Assembly: GCA_024663395.1 (NCBI GenBank)
Contig: JANFAH010000009.1
Span: 1,240,001 to 1,304,000 of the forward strand
Source: Pisolithus tinctorius
Taxonomy: Eukaryota > Basidiomycota > Agaricomycetes > Boletales > Pisolithaceae
DNA length: 64,000 nucleotides
Reading direction: 5' to 3'
Shown one piece after another: positions 36,757-46,749 of the stretch; the stretch's first letter is position 1, and the number at the start of each line of letters is the position of its first letter. The position numbers were made by a program, and so were the translations under genes. Below the pieces are notes generated by a model that was not told where the DNA came from, made no database searches, and worked only from the letters and a program-made list of their open reading frames with translations.

Positions 36757-39700
36757 ATGTCCACAGAGCTTAACAGATTTATTAGCGACAATTGCCTCAG
36801 GGTAAGCCTAGTCATATATTCATTTGTTCGTGCAGTTCACACTTCTTCCCCTCAGTTTTTCGGACTTGCGGACAAAACTACCACTGACTTCGTCGCTGCT
36901 TCCGGTTAGCCGATTTTTTGAAGTTTTCTTATTTCCATCATTTGTTAACGCGTTCTTTTATGTTGTAGCATCGTCAGCGAAGTCGCCAGATGCGCTCTTT
37001 GGATTCTTGTCCGCAAGTGGTCTACCCAACACCTCCGAGGCTCATACCTTCATAAATGAACTCTTCGTCCGCATCCCTCGAAAATCGAAGCACAAAGGAA
37101 AGTCTGGTGGTGTAGATGAAGCTGCAAGGAAACAGGCAGAACGGGAGGCTAGAGAGTTGAGCGCGCGTAAATATGGGTTTCTCGTGGAAGAGGAGAAGGA
37201 GAAATCAGTCGTCGTTGAGGTCAGAGAGAAATCTGCGGGAGGCGGAGGAGGCACGTCATCAAGAGAAAAGCGAGGGAGGAATCTGAGGAAGAGGGAACTC
37301 GATGCTAAGGAGTGGGAAAGCGATGGGGAAGACCAATCCCGAAAGCGACATCGGCCTCAAGGTTCTGTTTCTCCTCGAGGCCGACCTCCATCCGACGATG
37401 AAGCACTCAATATTGAGGTCGAGGAGGACGAAGAGGCGCGCAAGGAACGAGAACGATTAGAGGACTTGAAGTCCCGTGACGAGTTTGCCGAACGCGTTCG
37501 CATGCGTGACCTTGAGAAGACGAAGAAAATGGTCGAGGATCGATCCTCTCGTGCAGCTGGCCCTGGTGCTACAGATGCTGCCCTTCGCAGGCAGCTCGCG
37601 GACGACTCCGAAGCTCGACATCAGGCTCTACCCTCTCTGCGATTACATTCTCGTCAGGAATACCTCACCAAGCGTGAGATCCAGCAAATCGAGTTGCTTC
37701 GTAGGGAGATCGCAGATGATGAGGCTCTTTTCGTCGGGATGAAAGTCTCGAAACGAGAAAGACGAGAACTCGAACGGAAGAAAGAGCTTCTGAAGCTGGT
37801 CGAGGAGCGCCTTAAAATTAACGACAAGTGGGAAGGGTATCAGTTGCCTGACGATTATTTCACTGAACAGGGGAAGATCGACAAGAAGAAGAAAGAGAAT
37901 GTATTGTACCAGCGCTACGAGGAAGCGAAGCCCAAGGATGATCAGTTCGTAACGGACGTCGACCAATGGGAGGCAAGTCAAACGCGACACAGCACGTTTA
38001 AAACGGGTGCCTTGGACAAACCCGAGTTCGTGGATCAATATGAATATGTGTTCGACGAGAGCCAGACTATCAAATTTGTTATGGACCAGGCAATGAAGGG
38101 AGAAGGTATGCTGAGTGCTAAAGACAAGATCTTGCAACAACAGATCGAAGAGGCCGAGACGAGAGGTGAGTAACCAAACTTGCTTCCTAATCGAAAGGTT
38201 CACAATTTTGTCGACATTAGCCAAGGGCATTGAGGAAACCCGCAAGTCGCTACCCATATATACCTACCGCAAGCAGCTTTTAGAAGCCATCAAGGAGCAC
38301 CAGGTATTGATTGTCGTAGCTGAGACAGGTTCCGGGAAGACGACACAACTTCCCCAATACCTTCATGAATCTGGCTATACGGCTGGGGGCATGAAAGTTG
38401 GTTGCACCCAGCCGCGGCGGGTGGCAGCCATGTCCGTTGCAGCCCGTGTTGCAGAAGAAATGGGGACCAAGGTCGGTTACGAGGTTGGATACTCGATCCG
38501 GTTCGAGGACTGCACGAGTGACAAGACTGTACTCAAGTACATGACCGACGGAATGCTATTAAGGGAGTTCCTTACGGAGCCAGATCTCGCATCTTATTCG
38601 GCGTTGATCATCGACGAGGCACACGAACGCACACTCAGTACGGATATTTTGTTTGCTCTCGTTAAGGTGTGTTACCCATCGTCGTTTGTCTTTTTGCAGG
38701 CGCTCAGGAAATCGAAATAGGATATCGCAAGGTTTCGACCAGAGCTAAGGCTACTTATTTCGAGTGCCACGATGGATGCGGAGAAGTTTAGTGAATATTT
38801 CGACAATGCACCTGTGTTTTACGGTAAGCGTCGTTTATCTTTTGATCGGAGTCCGATTTACGTCGTTCCCTTCAGTTCCGGGTCGGCGATACCCTGTTGA
38901 TATCCATTACACGCCTCAGCCGGAGGCCAACTATCTTCACGCGGCTATAACGACTGTCTTCCAAATCCACACGACCCAGCCCAAAGGCGATATCCTCGTC
39001 TTTTTGACTGTAAGCCTTGTTGCACACTCCGTTCTCTGTTGATTTCGTGATGACAAATTTTTTAGGGCCAAGATGAAATCGAAGCAGCTCACGAGAGCCT
39101 TCAGGAAACTGCCCGTACTCTAGGAAACAAGATCGCGGAGCTCATAATCTGTCCAATCTATGCCAACTTGCCGTCAGATATGCAGGCGAAGATTTTCGAA
39201 CCGACGCCCCCCGGGGCACGCAAAGTGGTTTTAGCAACGAACATCGCAGAAACTAGTATAACTATAGATGGCGTTGTGTTCGTCATCGATCCTGGCTTCG
39301 TGAAGCAGAATGCTTACAATCCGAGAACGGGTATGAGTTCCTTGGTGGTCGTTCCTGTAAGCTGTCGCCCTCCTGGAAATTCCTTATATCCGCTGACAAG
39401 GTTTTGTATAGTGCTCGCGGGCTTCGGCGAATCAGCGTGCGGGTCGTGCGGGACGGGTAGGTCCCGGAAAAGCTTTCCGGCTCTATACAAAATGGGCATA
39501 TGCAAATGAACTCGAGGAGAACACTGTCCCTGAAATTCAGCGCACAAACCTCGGGATGACCGTTCTTGTCTTGAAGTCTCTTGGGATCAACAATTTCATG
39601 GAGTTTGAATTCATGGACCCACCGCCCGGGGAAACGCTGATCCGTGCGCTCGAATTGCTATACGCGCTTGGTGCCCTGAATGACCGGGGTGAAATGACGA

Positions 39701-40639
39701 AACTTGGCCGAAGGATGGCGGAATTCCCTGTCGATCCGATGCTTAGCAAGGCCATCATCGAGAGCGAGAAATATGTGTGCACAGACGAGGTAATTTTCCT
39801 CACTTTGGTCATCCCTGAACTATCTAATATGTGTCGCAGGTACTAACTATCATAGCTATGCTTTCGGAATCATCCTCGCTGTTCTACCGACCAAAGGACA
39901 AGAAGTTGCACGCCGATCAGGCTCGACAAAACTTTGTTCGTGCAGGCGGCGACCATTTCACACTCCTGAACATTTGGGAACAATGGGCAGATACCAACTA
40001 TTCACAGCAATTCTGTTACGAACAGTTCCTTCAGTACAAGAGTCTTAATCGTGCACGGGATATTCGAGATCAGCTTGCGGGCCTGTGTGAACGCGTGGAA
40101 ATCATCATAAGGAGCAACCCGAACGCCAATGATAACACGCCCATTCAAAAGGCGATCACCGCAGGATACTTTTACAATACGGTGAGCTGGTTCATCTGGC
40201 CATTGTGCTTTTGGTTGGTGCTCATGGTTTCGGGGTTTAGGCTGCTTTACAAAAGAGCGGGGACTCGTACAGGACACTCAAGACTAACCATACTGTATAC
40301 ATTCATCCATCATCAAGCTTGTTCCAACACCAGCCCCCGGTGAGAGCGGTTCTATACTACGAGCTAGTGATGACGTCCAAGTCGTATATGAGGTGAGTTG
40401 AACGGAGTTATGAAACGACTTTCTAGCTAACTCCATGAACAGACAAGTGATGGAGATCAAGCCAGCTTGGTTGATGGAAGGTAAGCTATTTTGACCGACT
40501 GGGTCTAGTACGTGACTGAAGCTCGATGTTATCAGTCGCTCCGCACTATTTTAAAGCGGCGGATGTGGAGCAACTTGCAACGGGACAAAAGAAGATGCCA
40601 AATGCCAAAGCTATCGCGTCATCGGGCACGACTTCATAG
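36757..40639 (+). CDS. PRP2: Spliceosomal DEAH-box ATPase PRP2 (DHX16)
   Basis: PRP2 remodels the activated spliceosome before the first catalytic step. Twelve exons (36757-36801, 36856-36904, 36969-38165, 38221-38666, 38721-38823, 38876-39009, 39066-39356, 39412-39789, 39840-40181, 40241-40392, 40443-40480, 40536-40639) close in frame to 1092 aa. The charged N-terminal third (about residues 60-430, rich in Arg/Glu, with [11 protein letters not shown] and [20 protein letters not shown]) is the form seen in DHX16/Prp2. Helicase motifs follow: Walker A AETGSGKT at 464-471, [14 protein letters not shown] in [13 protein letters not shown] in [24 protein letters not shown] and QRAGRAGR. The helicase-associated and OB-fold regions follow to SSGTTS. 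The N-terminus, rather than an S1 or CARD region, separates it from Prp22 and Prp43. It looks intact. Confidence 0.95.
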
Positions 40640-41074
40640 CCCCGGACCCCGAACGTGGATTGACATGTCTAGGACTTTGAGTGATAGCAGTGTGACATAG
40701 TCTTGTTTCGTTATCCACATGGCGCTCGTTAGTAGATAGGTGCTGTCTGGCTCAACGATAACTCGAGTTTGTTCATCATAGCGACCGTTATGCGTATTTA
40801 GTGACAAGGAACTCCGGGTTTTTGATGGCAATTGCGTTCAGACCTCTAGAGAGGGGTGTTGATGTGACTGCCCAGTGTGCTGGTAACCGCCCTTGGCGCC
40901 CTTGTAATGGCCATACACTTGGAGAGAAATCGAGCGCAAGCTTACTTGGCTCGCCGTCCCCCAGCCTCTTTCTTTCATACTTTCTGTCGTGCCATTCGCC
41001 TGCATAGCGCCCCCTCCGACGTTGCCGTTTTGTTCAAGCGCCTTGGCTGACACGACAGTTGTTTGGTCGAGTCA
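40640..41074. other. Short spacer between two co-directional genes
   Basis: This 435-bp spacer should hold the 3' end of the PRP2 transcript and the promoter of the next gene. A pyrimidine-rich tract (cctctttctttcatactttct) lies about 100 bp before the ATG at 41075. No coding feature is supported. Confidence 0.5.
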
Positions 41075-42248
41075 ATGGCAACCGGCAAACACCATCCCCA
41101 AACCCCTCAGCAAAATTATGAGGGGTCCTTGGCGTATCAGGATGACGAGCGGAGCCACGAAGGCGACAACAGAACATTTGCTATGCGGCGTAGGACCTCT
41201 CAAGAGTCGTTTGGACCAGTTCGACATCCTCCAACCGCTGGTCGTCCAAACAATCTGCGTATTCTCCTCGGACAGGGCCTAGGCTGGCGCAAACCGAAGA
41301 GTGCTCAAATAACGACAGCACTCGGTCAGTTGGGTGCAGGCGAAACAGAAACTGAAGCAGACGAGCCCGTGGGTACTAGCATTCCGTTTCGTCCGCGCGG
41401 TACCTGAATACTGTTACTCCTTCGTTCAGCCGAAGCACCTTCCTACTTCCCGAATTTTGCCACGATCAGAACCTCTTATACCACCAAGCACCATGACAAC
41501 TCTGCTCTTCGAAATTTCCAGACTTTTATCCGTAGTACCTGCTCTCATGGGCGCGTCCGTCAATGCCTGGTGTCTCTGGAGTCCACCAGGATACCCTCAT
41601 ACTCTAGACGGCGGGTGCAGTCGTAACACTGAAAATTGGGGGAGACAAACACTTCCGGATAGGGGAGACTACTTCCTAGCGGTTTTGTGGGTGCGTTTTT
41701 TGTGCATGTCTGGTCTAAAGCTATTGTATACAGCGCCCTAAGATTTCTCTGTCTGGAATTAGGCACTTCTTACAGCACATCAGTGTCTGAAATTGACAAC
41801 AGGTCTTCTGCACCGTTGGCGTGCATATTACTACCCGTTATCCACCCTTATCCGTCTTCTTGCTCTCCAGGCGATCTGCTGGCCAGCCACTCATTTCACC
41901 CTCAATATCCTGGGGACTTGGGGTATGAATATCGCGTTAGATAATGATGCTCTTAGCATACCTGATGTGGCCGTCCTTCGTTGGACCACTATCCGGCCTG
42001 ATGTCTGTTGGGCAGTCATAGGGACTACAACCTGTTTCTCGCGGAGCATCCAAATATGGGTAACTAGCAATTTACTGCCGCAATCTCCTGATTCATTTTC
42101 GGGAGCTGGAGCTATACCAGGACGGCATAGCGGACGTCGATGGGACTGGGGAGTCGTAGCAAGGGTGTGTATGTTTCCTGCAGGTCTATTGTATGTTTTG
42201 ATGGCGTGGATCGGTGCGTGGAGGAGGGAGGTTAGTATATGCTCGTGA
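41075..42248 (+). CDS. EOS1: EOS1-like membrane protein (N-glycosylation / stress tolerance)
   Basis: Three exons (41075-41368, 41430-41690, 41763-42248) close in frame to about 346 aa. The first 100 residues are polar and cytosolic-looking, with AGRPNNLRILLGQGLGWRKP. Then come hydrophobic segments: SRLLSVVPALMGASVNAWC, YFLAVLWALLTAHQCL, and the strongly conserved CWAVIGTTTCFSRSIQIWVT. A final segment lies near VCMFPAGLLYVLMAWIGAW. The TTTCFSRSIQIWVTSNL block is what I recall of the fungal EOS1 family, an endoplasmic-reticulum multispan protein needed for N-glycosylation and oxidative-stress tolerance in yeast. The assignment rests on that block. A further small intron within the long third exon, near 41930-41990, cannot be excluded. 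Confidence 0.65.
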
Positions 42249-42484
42249 ACTCTGGTTCTGCTTCATTCGTTGAGTGATGTCCTCTGTTTCGTTGTGTCAC
42301 GAATCCAATCCAATCATCTCTTTAAATCTTTACGCTGTGTTCTGCAAGAGGATTCGGATGGACATTGATTGGTGCGGTTGCGTCAGAAGAGTCCTTTACT
42401 TATAGTACATGTCAGTAATCACTGGATACGAAATGGATACGAAAAGCGTGAAAGCATATGTAGCACACCAACAGAAGGTTAGTC

Positions 42485-45400
42485 TCAAATGTAAAACATG
42501 GAATTCTTTAAATCTGGATGCACGCCCGCACCCCATGCTTTCACCGCATCGTTGTACACTTTACGCCTGGCCTCTTCTTTCGCTTGCTTAGAGTGACCAC
42601 TCCCTCTCGAGGCCAGAGTGCTCGATTTGTCGTCTGCTTTGAGGAATTCGTTGAGGTAGTAGCGACCACGTTCGCATGCCAAATCGGCATAGTAGGCTGC
42701 GGGTACGAGACTCACGGCCTTGGTCGCACGCGCATACAAGTAACTTGCGGTGTTTAGACCTTGTTGAACTTCGTCGGCTCCGAGTTTGTTCTCATCATAC
42801 ACCACGGTGTAATGGGTGCCTTTGACATGGCCCTGGAGGCCTGCGTGTGCTTGGAGGTAGAAATCGAAGTCAAAGCTGAGATGTCATCAGGTGAGGCACA
42901 TGGCTTGTTGATGCGAGAAATACGTACATGGACGTGATGCCCTTATCGACGACAGTTCCGGGGCGAGTATTACCGTTCCTGTCAGCAAACTCGGACCTGT
43001 CAGGAAAGAATTTCACATGGTGACGTTTCCCGCAGATGATGATGGTCAGTGTAGGGCGATACGGCTTCCCCCCGTTAACACGCCGGAAGGCATCCAGGAT
43101 ATCAGGGAGTTCCACTTCCAAAACCTGGTCGAACTGACCCTGTTAGAGGGTACGGGAGTCAGTGACACTCGGGGACAAATTGATGGCGACGCGTACCTCC
43201 GATACACCGTCGCGATACACGAAGACGCGATCCGGTAAGGCTTTACTGACCTCTCGATATCGGTGCAATCTTTCGATGATCATTTCAGTCAAATGGGTGA
43301 TCGTCTGGAATATGATGAGTTAGAAGGAAAATGTTAGGAATAAGGCGTACCTCTTTCTTTGATTCCGTTCCTTTTTCGCCCATCATCTAGAATTTGATGA
43401 GTTTGAGGGACAATGCCGGAATAAGGCGTACCTCTTTCTTTGACTCTTGGCAGCGTAAACTCGCGGGGAATTGGACGAATCTATCGTCGACACTTCCCAC
43501 AACCGCAGCAATAGATGGAGTGCCTTCAAGGCTACCTGGACTCGGGTGGGTTACGTCCATACCTAATACCATTGTCTTTTTCTGCGTGAGCCATTTGGTG
43601 CTTGCGGGGTCCAGTAGGTGGTTGGTACCACCTAACTTGATGTTGAGTTTAAGAGCAACGTTCGAGAAGTACTGATCCTGCTTGCGTTGATCCTTCAAAA
43701 CCTTCTCAGTTAACATGTGAAGGGTGTGAACTCCCAGGACCACGTCACACAACCGCTTGATGCCTGGGTAAATGAAATTATCCCGTCCCGACAAGAGTAC
43801 GAGGATAAAGGACGGCTTTTCACGTGGATTGTTGCTTTCGACAATAGTCTGGCGGATCATACTGAGAGCCCGTTGGCGGTTGGGATCCCCTGCCTGTGGC
43901 GGAAGCGGGAGAGTGAATAAAACTTTGGGATCCTTCTCCACCTTCATACCGCTACGCCGGCACTTCTCGGCAAACCCTTTCCATACTGATGTCAAGGCTT
44001 GGTTATCGGGATTGCCATCGAAGGCTGGTCGGCCATCGAGAACCACAAGAACACACCACGATTTAACCGTCGCGCCTTGATGGAACTTAACGTCCAAGAT
44101 GTTCCAGCTACCGTCTTTGACATTCGGAGGACGACCGGCGGCGTAGTTGACCTTTGGCGGTGGCAATTCCCGAGCGGGAATAACGGTCATGTTGTGATCT
44201 ATCTCGATCCCAAAGTTGTGAAGAACCGTATTGTTGGTCTGGCTCAAGCCGAGATCGGCAAGTCCACGACCGGTAATGGCGCGAGCATTGTCCGCCGGAG
44301 GATTGCACGCATAGCGAATCATCTTCTGTGTTTCGGTGTCGCTGAGTTTCCCCCTAAATGGTTGGCCACTTGCAATTTGGCACAATTCAGCGGGAACGTA
44401 GATGGGATGCTTCGCATTCTTGCCAGCTAGATCGACAACAGGAAGGTCGTCCGCGTGTCTCAATGTGATTTTGTACTCTGTTATAGTGTCAGCAGGAAGT
44501 GGGAGTACATGTTTGGGTGCGCACTTCTTTTGAAATAATCTTCGACAGACATCTTGGGGTTGTTGAACTCGTCACATGGAAAGAACGTTTTCCTTGCAGA
44601 TGTGGTCGCGATCTTCTGTAACTGCTTGGTGCTCTTATAACCGAGGTGCGTTGTCGTAACCTTCAGCTTCTGGGCGAATCTTTGTAGTGCAGCGCCTTGA
44701 GAACGCCCCTGAAACTGGAGGATGGCATCCGCCAGGTTACCAGGTTCGTAGAAAGGAGTCATACAAACTCCAATGTTCACCATCAACTCCTTGTAAACAG
44801 GGCGAGCAGACATGAAGAAGCCTTTCCATGCGACCACCCCTGAAGAGAGTTCAAATCTTTCCCTCTCTCTAGGAGGAAAGAAGTGTCGACCACCACTGTC
44901 GCCTTTGCCCCCAATACGGACTCCATTGTGGGAAGCATGAGACTGCAATACTAGATTGTATGCCGCCATCACGAGAGAGAAATCATAGTTGCGGAGTGAT
45001 GTTTCACCGTTCAGGAATCTAACAAGACGTGAACCCAACTTCTGTAAGCGAACCGGAATGAATTCACCTGTCCAATTCACGGTTGTCCAGCTTGTGTTTC
45101 AACTCAAACTTGAACGTGTATTTATCCTCGGGCGGGGAAGGCCGAGTCTCGCCCTCTTCAGTGAATACAACTGGAACCTCCAACGACGGTGGAAGTTCCT
45201 TGGCCGAGACCAACTTGGCACTTTTGTCATGGACGATGAACGGCACGAATTCGCGCCATTGAGGATGTTTGCTTTGCTCCAAGAGAGTAAAAAGTCTTGC
45301 ACGTTTCCGCTTAAGAAACTTGTCTGGTGTGATTTCGACGGCGTAATCATAGATGAACTGTTTTTTGAACTTGACTGCGAAGAAGTTCGCCCGCACTGTA

Positions 45401-45825
45401 ATTGGAGTTCCCAGCGTACCAAAACCGGGGCGGTGAGGACGCTCTGGACTGTATGGCAGCTTCTTCAGAACCTGTACAAGTGCGTCTGAGGTCTGAAGGC
45501 GTTGGTCAACAGGTGCAGGGCTTCCGAAAATCCTATCTCCAGGAGCCCCTGCACCTGTCGGCCCACCGCCTGGACCACGTTGTTGACCACCACCACCTTG
45601 GGCATAACCACCCCTGAAGGCACCTCGGTCGGGCGGACCACCTCGGAAACCCCCACCTCCAGGCCCTCCACCCCGGTTGCCTGAAAAACCTCCACCTCCA
45701 GGCCCTCCACCTCGGTTGCCTGCGAAACCTCCACCTCCGGGCCCTCCACCTCGGTTGCCTGTAAAACCTCCACCTCTAGGGGCGCCGCCACGAGCGGAGC
45801 CACGGAAACTTCCTCTGTTGCTCAT
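42485..45825 (-). CDS. Argonaute, full length, catalytic residues intact
   Basis: Argonaute binds a small RNA guide and silences complementary RNA. Six main exons (45825-45068, 45018-44525, 44477-43432, 43304-43197, 43139-42928, 42875-42485) close in frame to 1002 aa. The N-terminus is an RGG/Gly-rich arm of repeated GNRGGGPGGGGF units (about residues 1-95), often used for RNA or Tudor binding. N, L1, PAZ (about 315-420, with SARPVYKELMVNIGVCMTPF), L2, MID (WCVLVVLDGRPAF) and PIWI domains follow. The catalytic set is complete: D725 (VLGMDVTHP), E766 (QESKKE), D798 (VYRDGVSEG) and H894 (VKGTHYTVVY). It ends LKNSMFYI. A duplicated 36-nt exon at 43351-43386 can be spliced in. Slicer activity is expected. 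It is the left member of a tandem pair. Confidence 0.95.
43351..43386 (-). other. Duplicated in-frame mini-exon of Argonaute
   Basis: The exon end coding for ESKKE and the following intron occur twice in a row here. The first intron (43431-43387) and the second (43350-43305) both start gtacgccttattcc and end in tag or cag. Between them lie 36 nt that read MMGEKGTESKKE in frame. Inclusion adds 12 residues right after catalytic E766; skipping gives the standard protein. The sister gene has only one copy. RNA data would decide use. Confidence 0.7.
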
Positions 45826-46749
45826 AATTGAGAGTCGATGTAATAGTGAGAGTATGTGGACAAGAAACGTAGAACAGTTGTACGACTGCACCTCACGACT
45901 TTTATACCTGTGCAACCTAGTCATTTCCTATGAGCGCCCATACCATGTTTGGACATATTCAATTGCAGCACAGCCATAGTGTCGTTTTCTATCACAAATT
46001 CTATGATGTACCAAGTATGTATAGAGCCCACAGCAACGGGAGAATATGGGGCTGAACCCTTAAGTCACAAGGAAGTATTCAATGGTGCGAGCACAATCAA
46101 ACATGGGCAGTGGGCATTGGGAACACGTGCTTCCCACTCCCTGCATTATGAACGCCGATCACGAAACCTTCGGAATTTCTAGGTCCGCAGCTCGTGCGAG
46201 CCGTACCGTGTTCTTGGCCTCGTGGAGACCAGTCAGTGTTCCGTCACCTAAGTTGGAGGATGGAAATACCTGCTTTAACATAGGCACATCAATCATTTCT
46301 TTCCCTCCATCTTCCGCTTCAAGGCCAAACGCTCTGTGATGGAACGTGCCTAGCCCCGATGCTGTCTTGTTTCACCTTTGTCATCCTTTGACAACCTTCG
46401 ACATATGGCCATTCATTTTCCTCTCTGCAGTCAAGCATCTGTCGCCACCGTCTATCTCTCCAGTTTCGGCCTTTTATCTTTCTTGAGGTATGCCTCTTCG
46501 TCGTACTGGGTTATGATACTTTACCTTCAGCCTCTGTACGTTAGGTCGACGACTTATAAGACTCGTTCCGACGCACATCAGAAGGCTGCCGTGACATGCT
46601 CCCTTTTCTGACGCGTAGGCTGCGTTCATGGCTTCAAATATTTACGTTAGTTGTGCCAGAAGAGTTCTTTACTTATAGTACATGTCAGTAATCACTGGAT
46701 ACAAAAAGCGTGAAAGCATATGTAGCAGAACAGTAACAGAAGGTTAGTC
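45826..46749. other. Spacer between the two Argonaute genes
   Basis: It contains the promoter of the full-length Argonaute, a truncated 3' copy of the CitE-like gene (listed separately), an insertion of about 265 bp, and the 3' region of the second Argonaute. Nothing else is recognised. Confidence 0.6.
46159..46640 (-). pseudogene. 3' fragment of the CitE-like gene, interrupted
   Basis: Bases 46159-46334 match the last exons of the gene at 49741-51237 (the equivalent of IRLARAAGLEIPKVS and EDGGKEMIDAPMLKQ). About 265 bp of unrelated sequence (46335-46597) splits the match between two copies of gctc. It then resumes for about 35 bases (cttttctgacgcgtaggctgcg) before ending at the duplication junction. 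The fragment has no promoter or start and is non-functional. Confidence 0.8.

Noticed and set aside
36824..38173. Single open frame starting [14 protein letters not shown] as the start of the helicase
   Set aside because: Its first 48 residues are translated introns; splicing from 36757 gives a conserved-looking start and restores frame through two short introns.
45465..45803. Alternative minus frame rich in VEGLEVEVSQATE repeats
   Set aside because: It is the shifted frame of the GGN repeat in the full-length Argonaute arm; the RGG frame continues into the N domain. A piece of this frame is used only in the sister gene.
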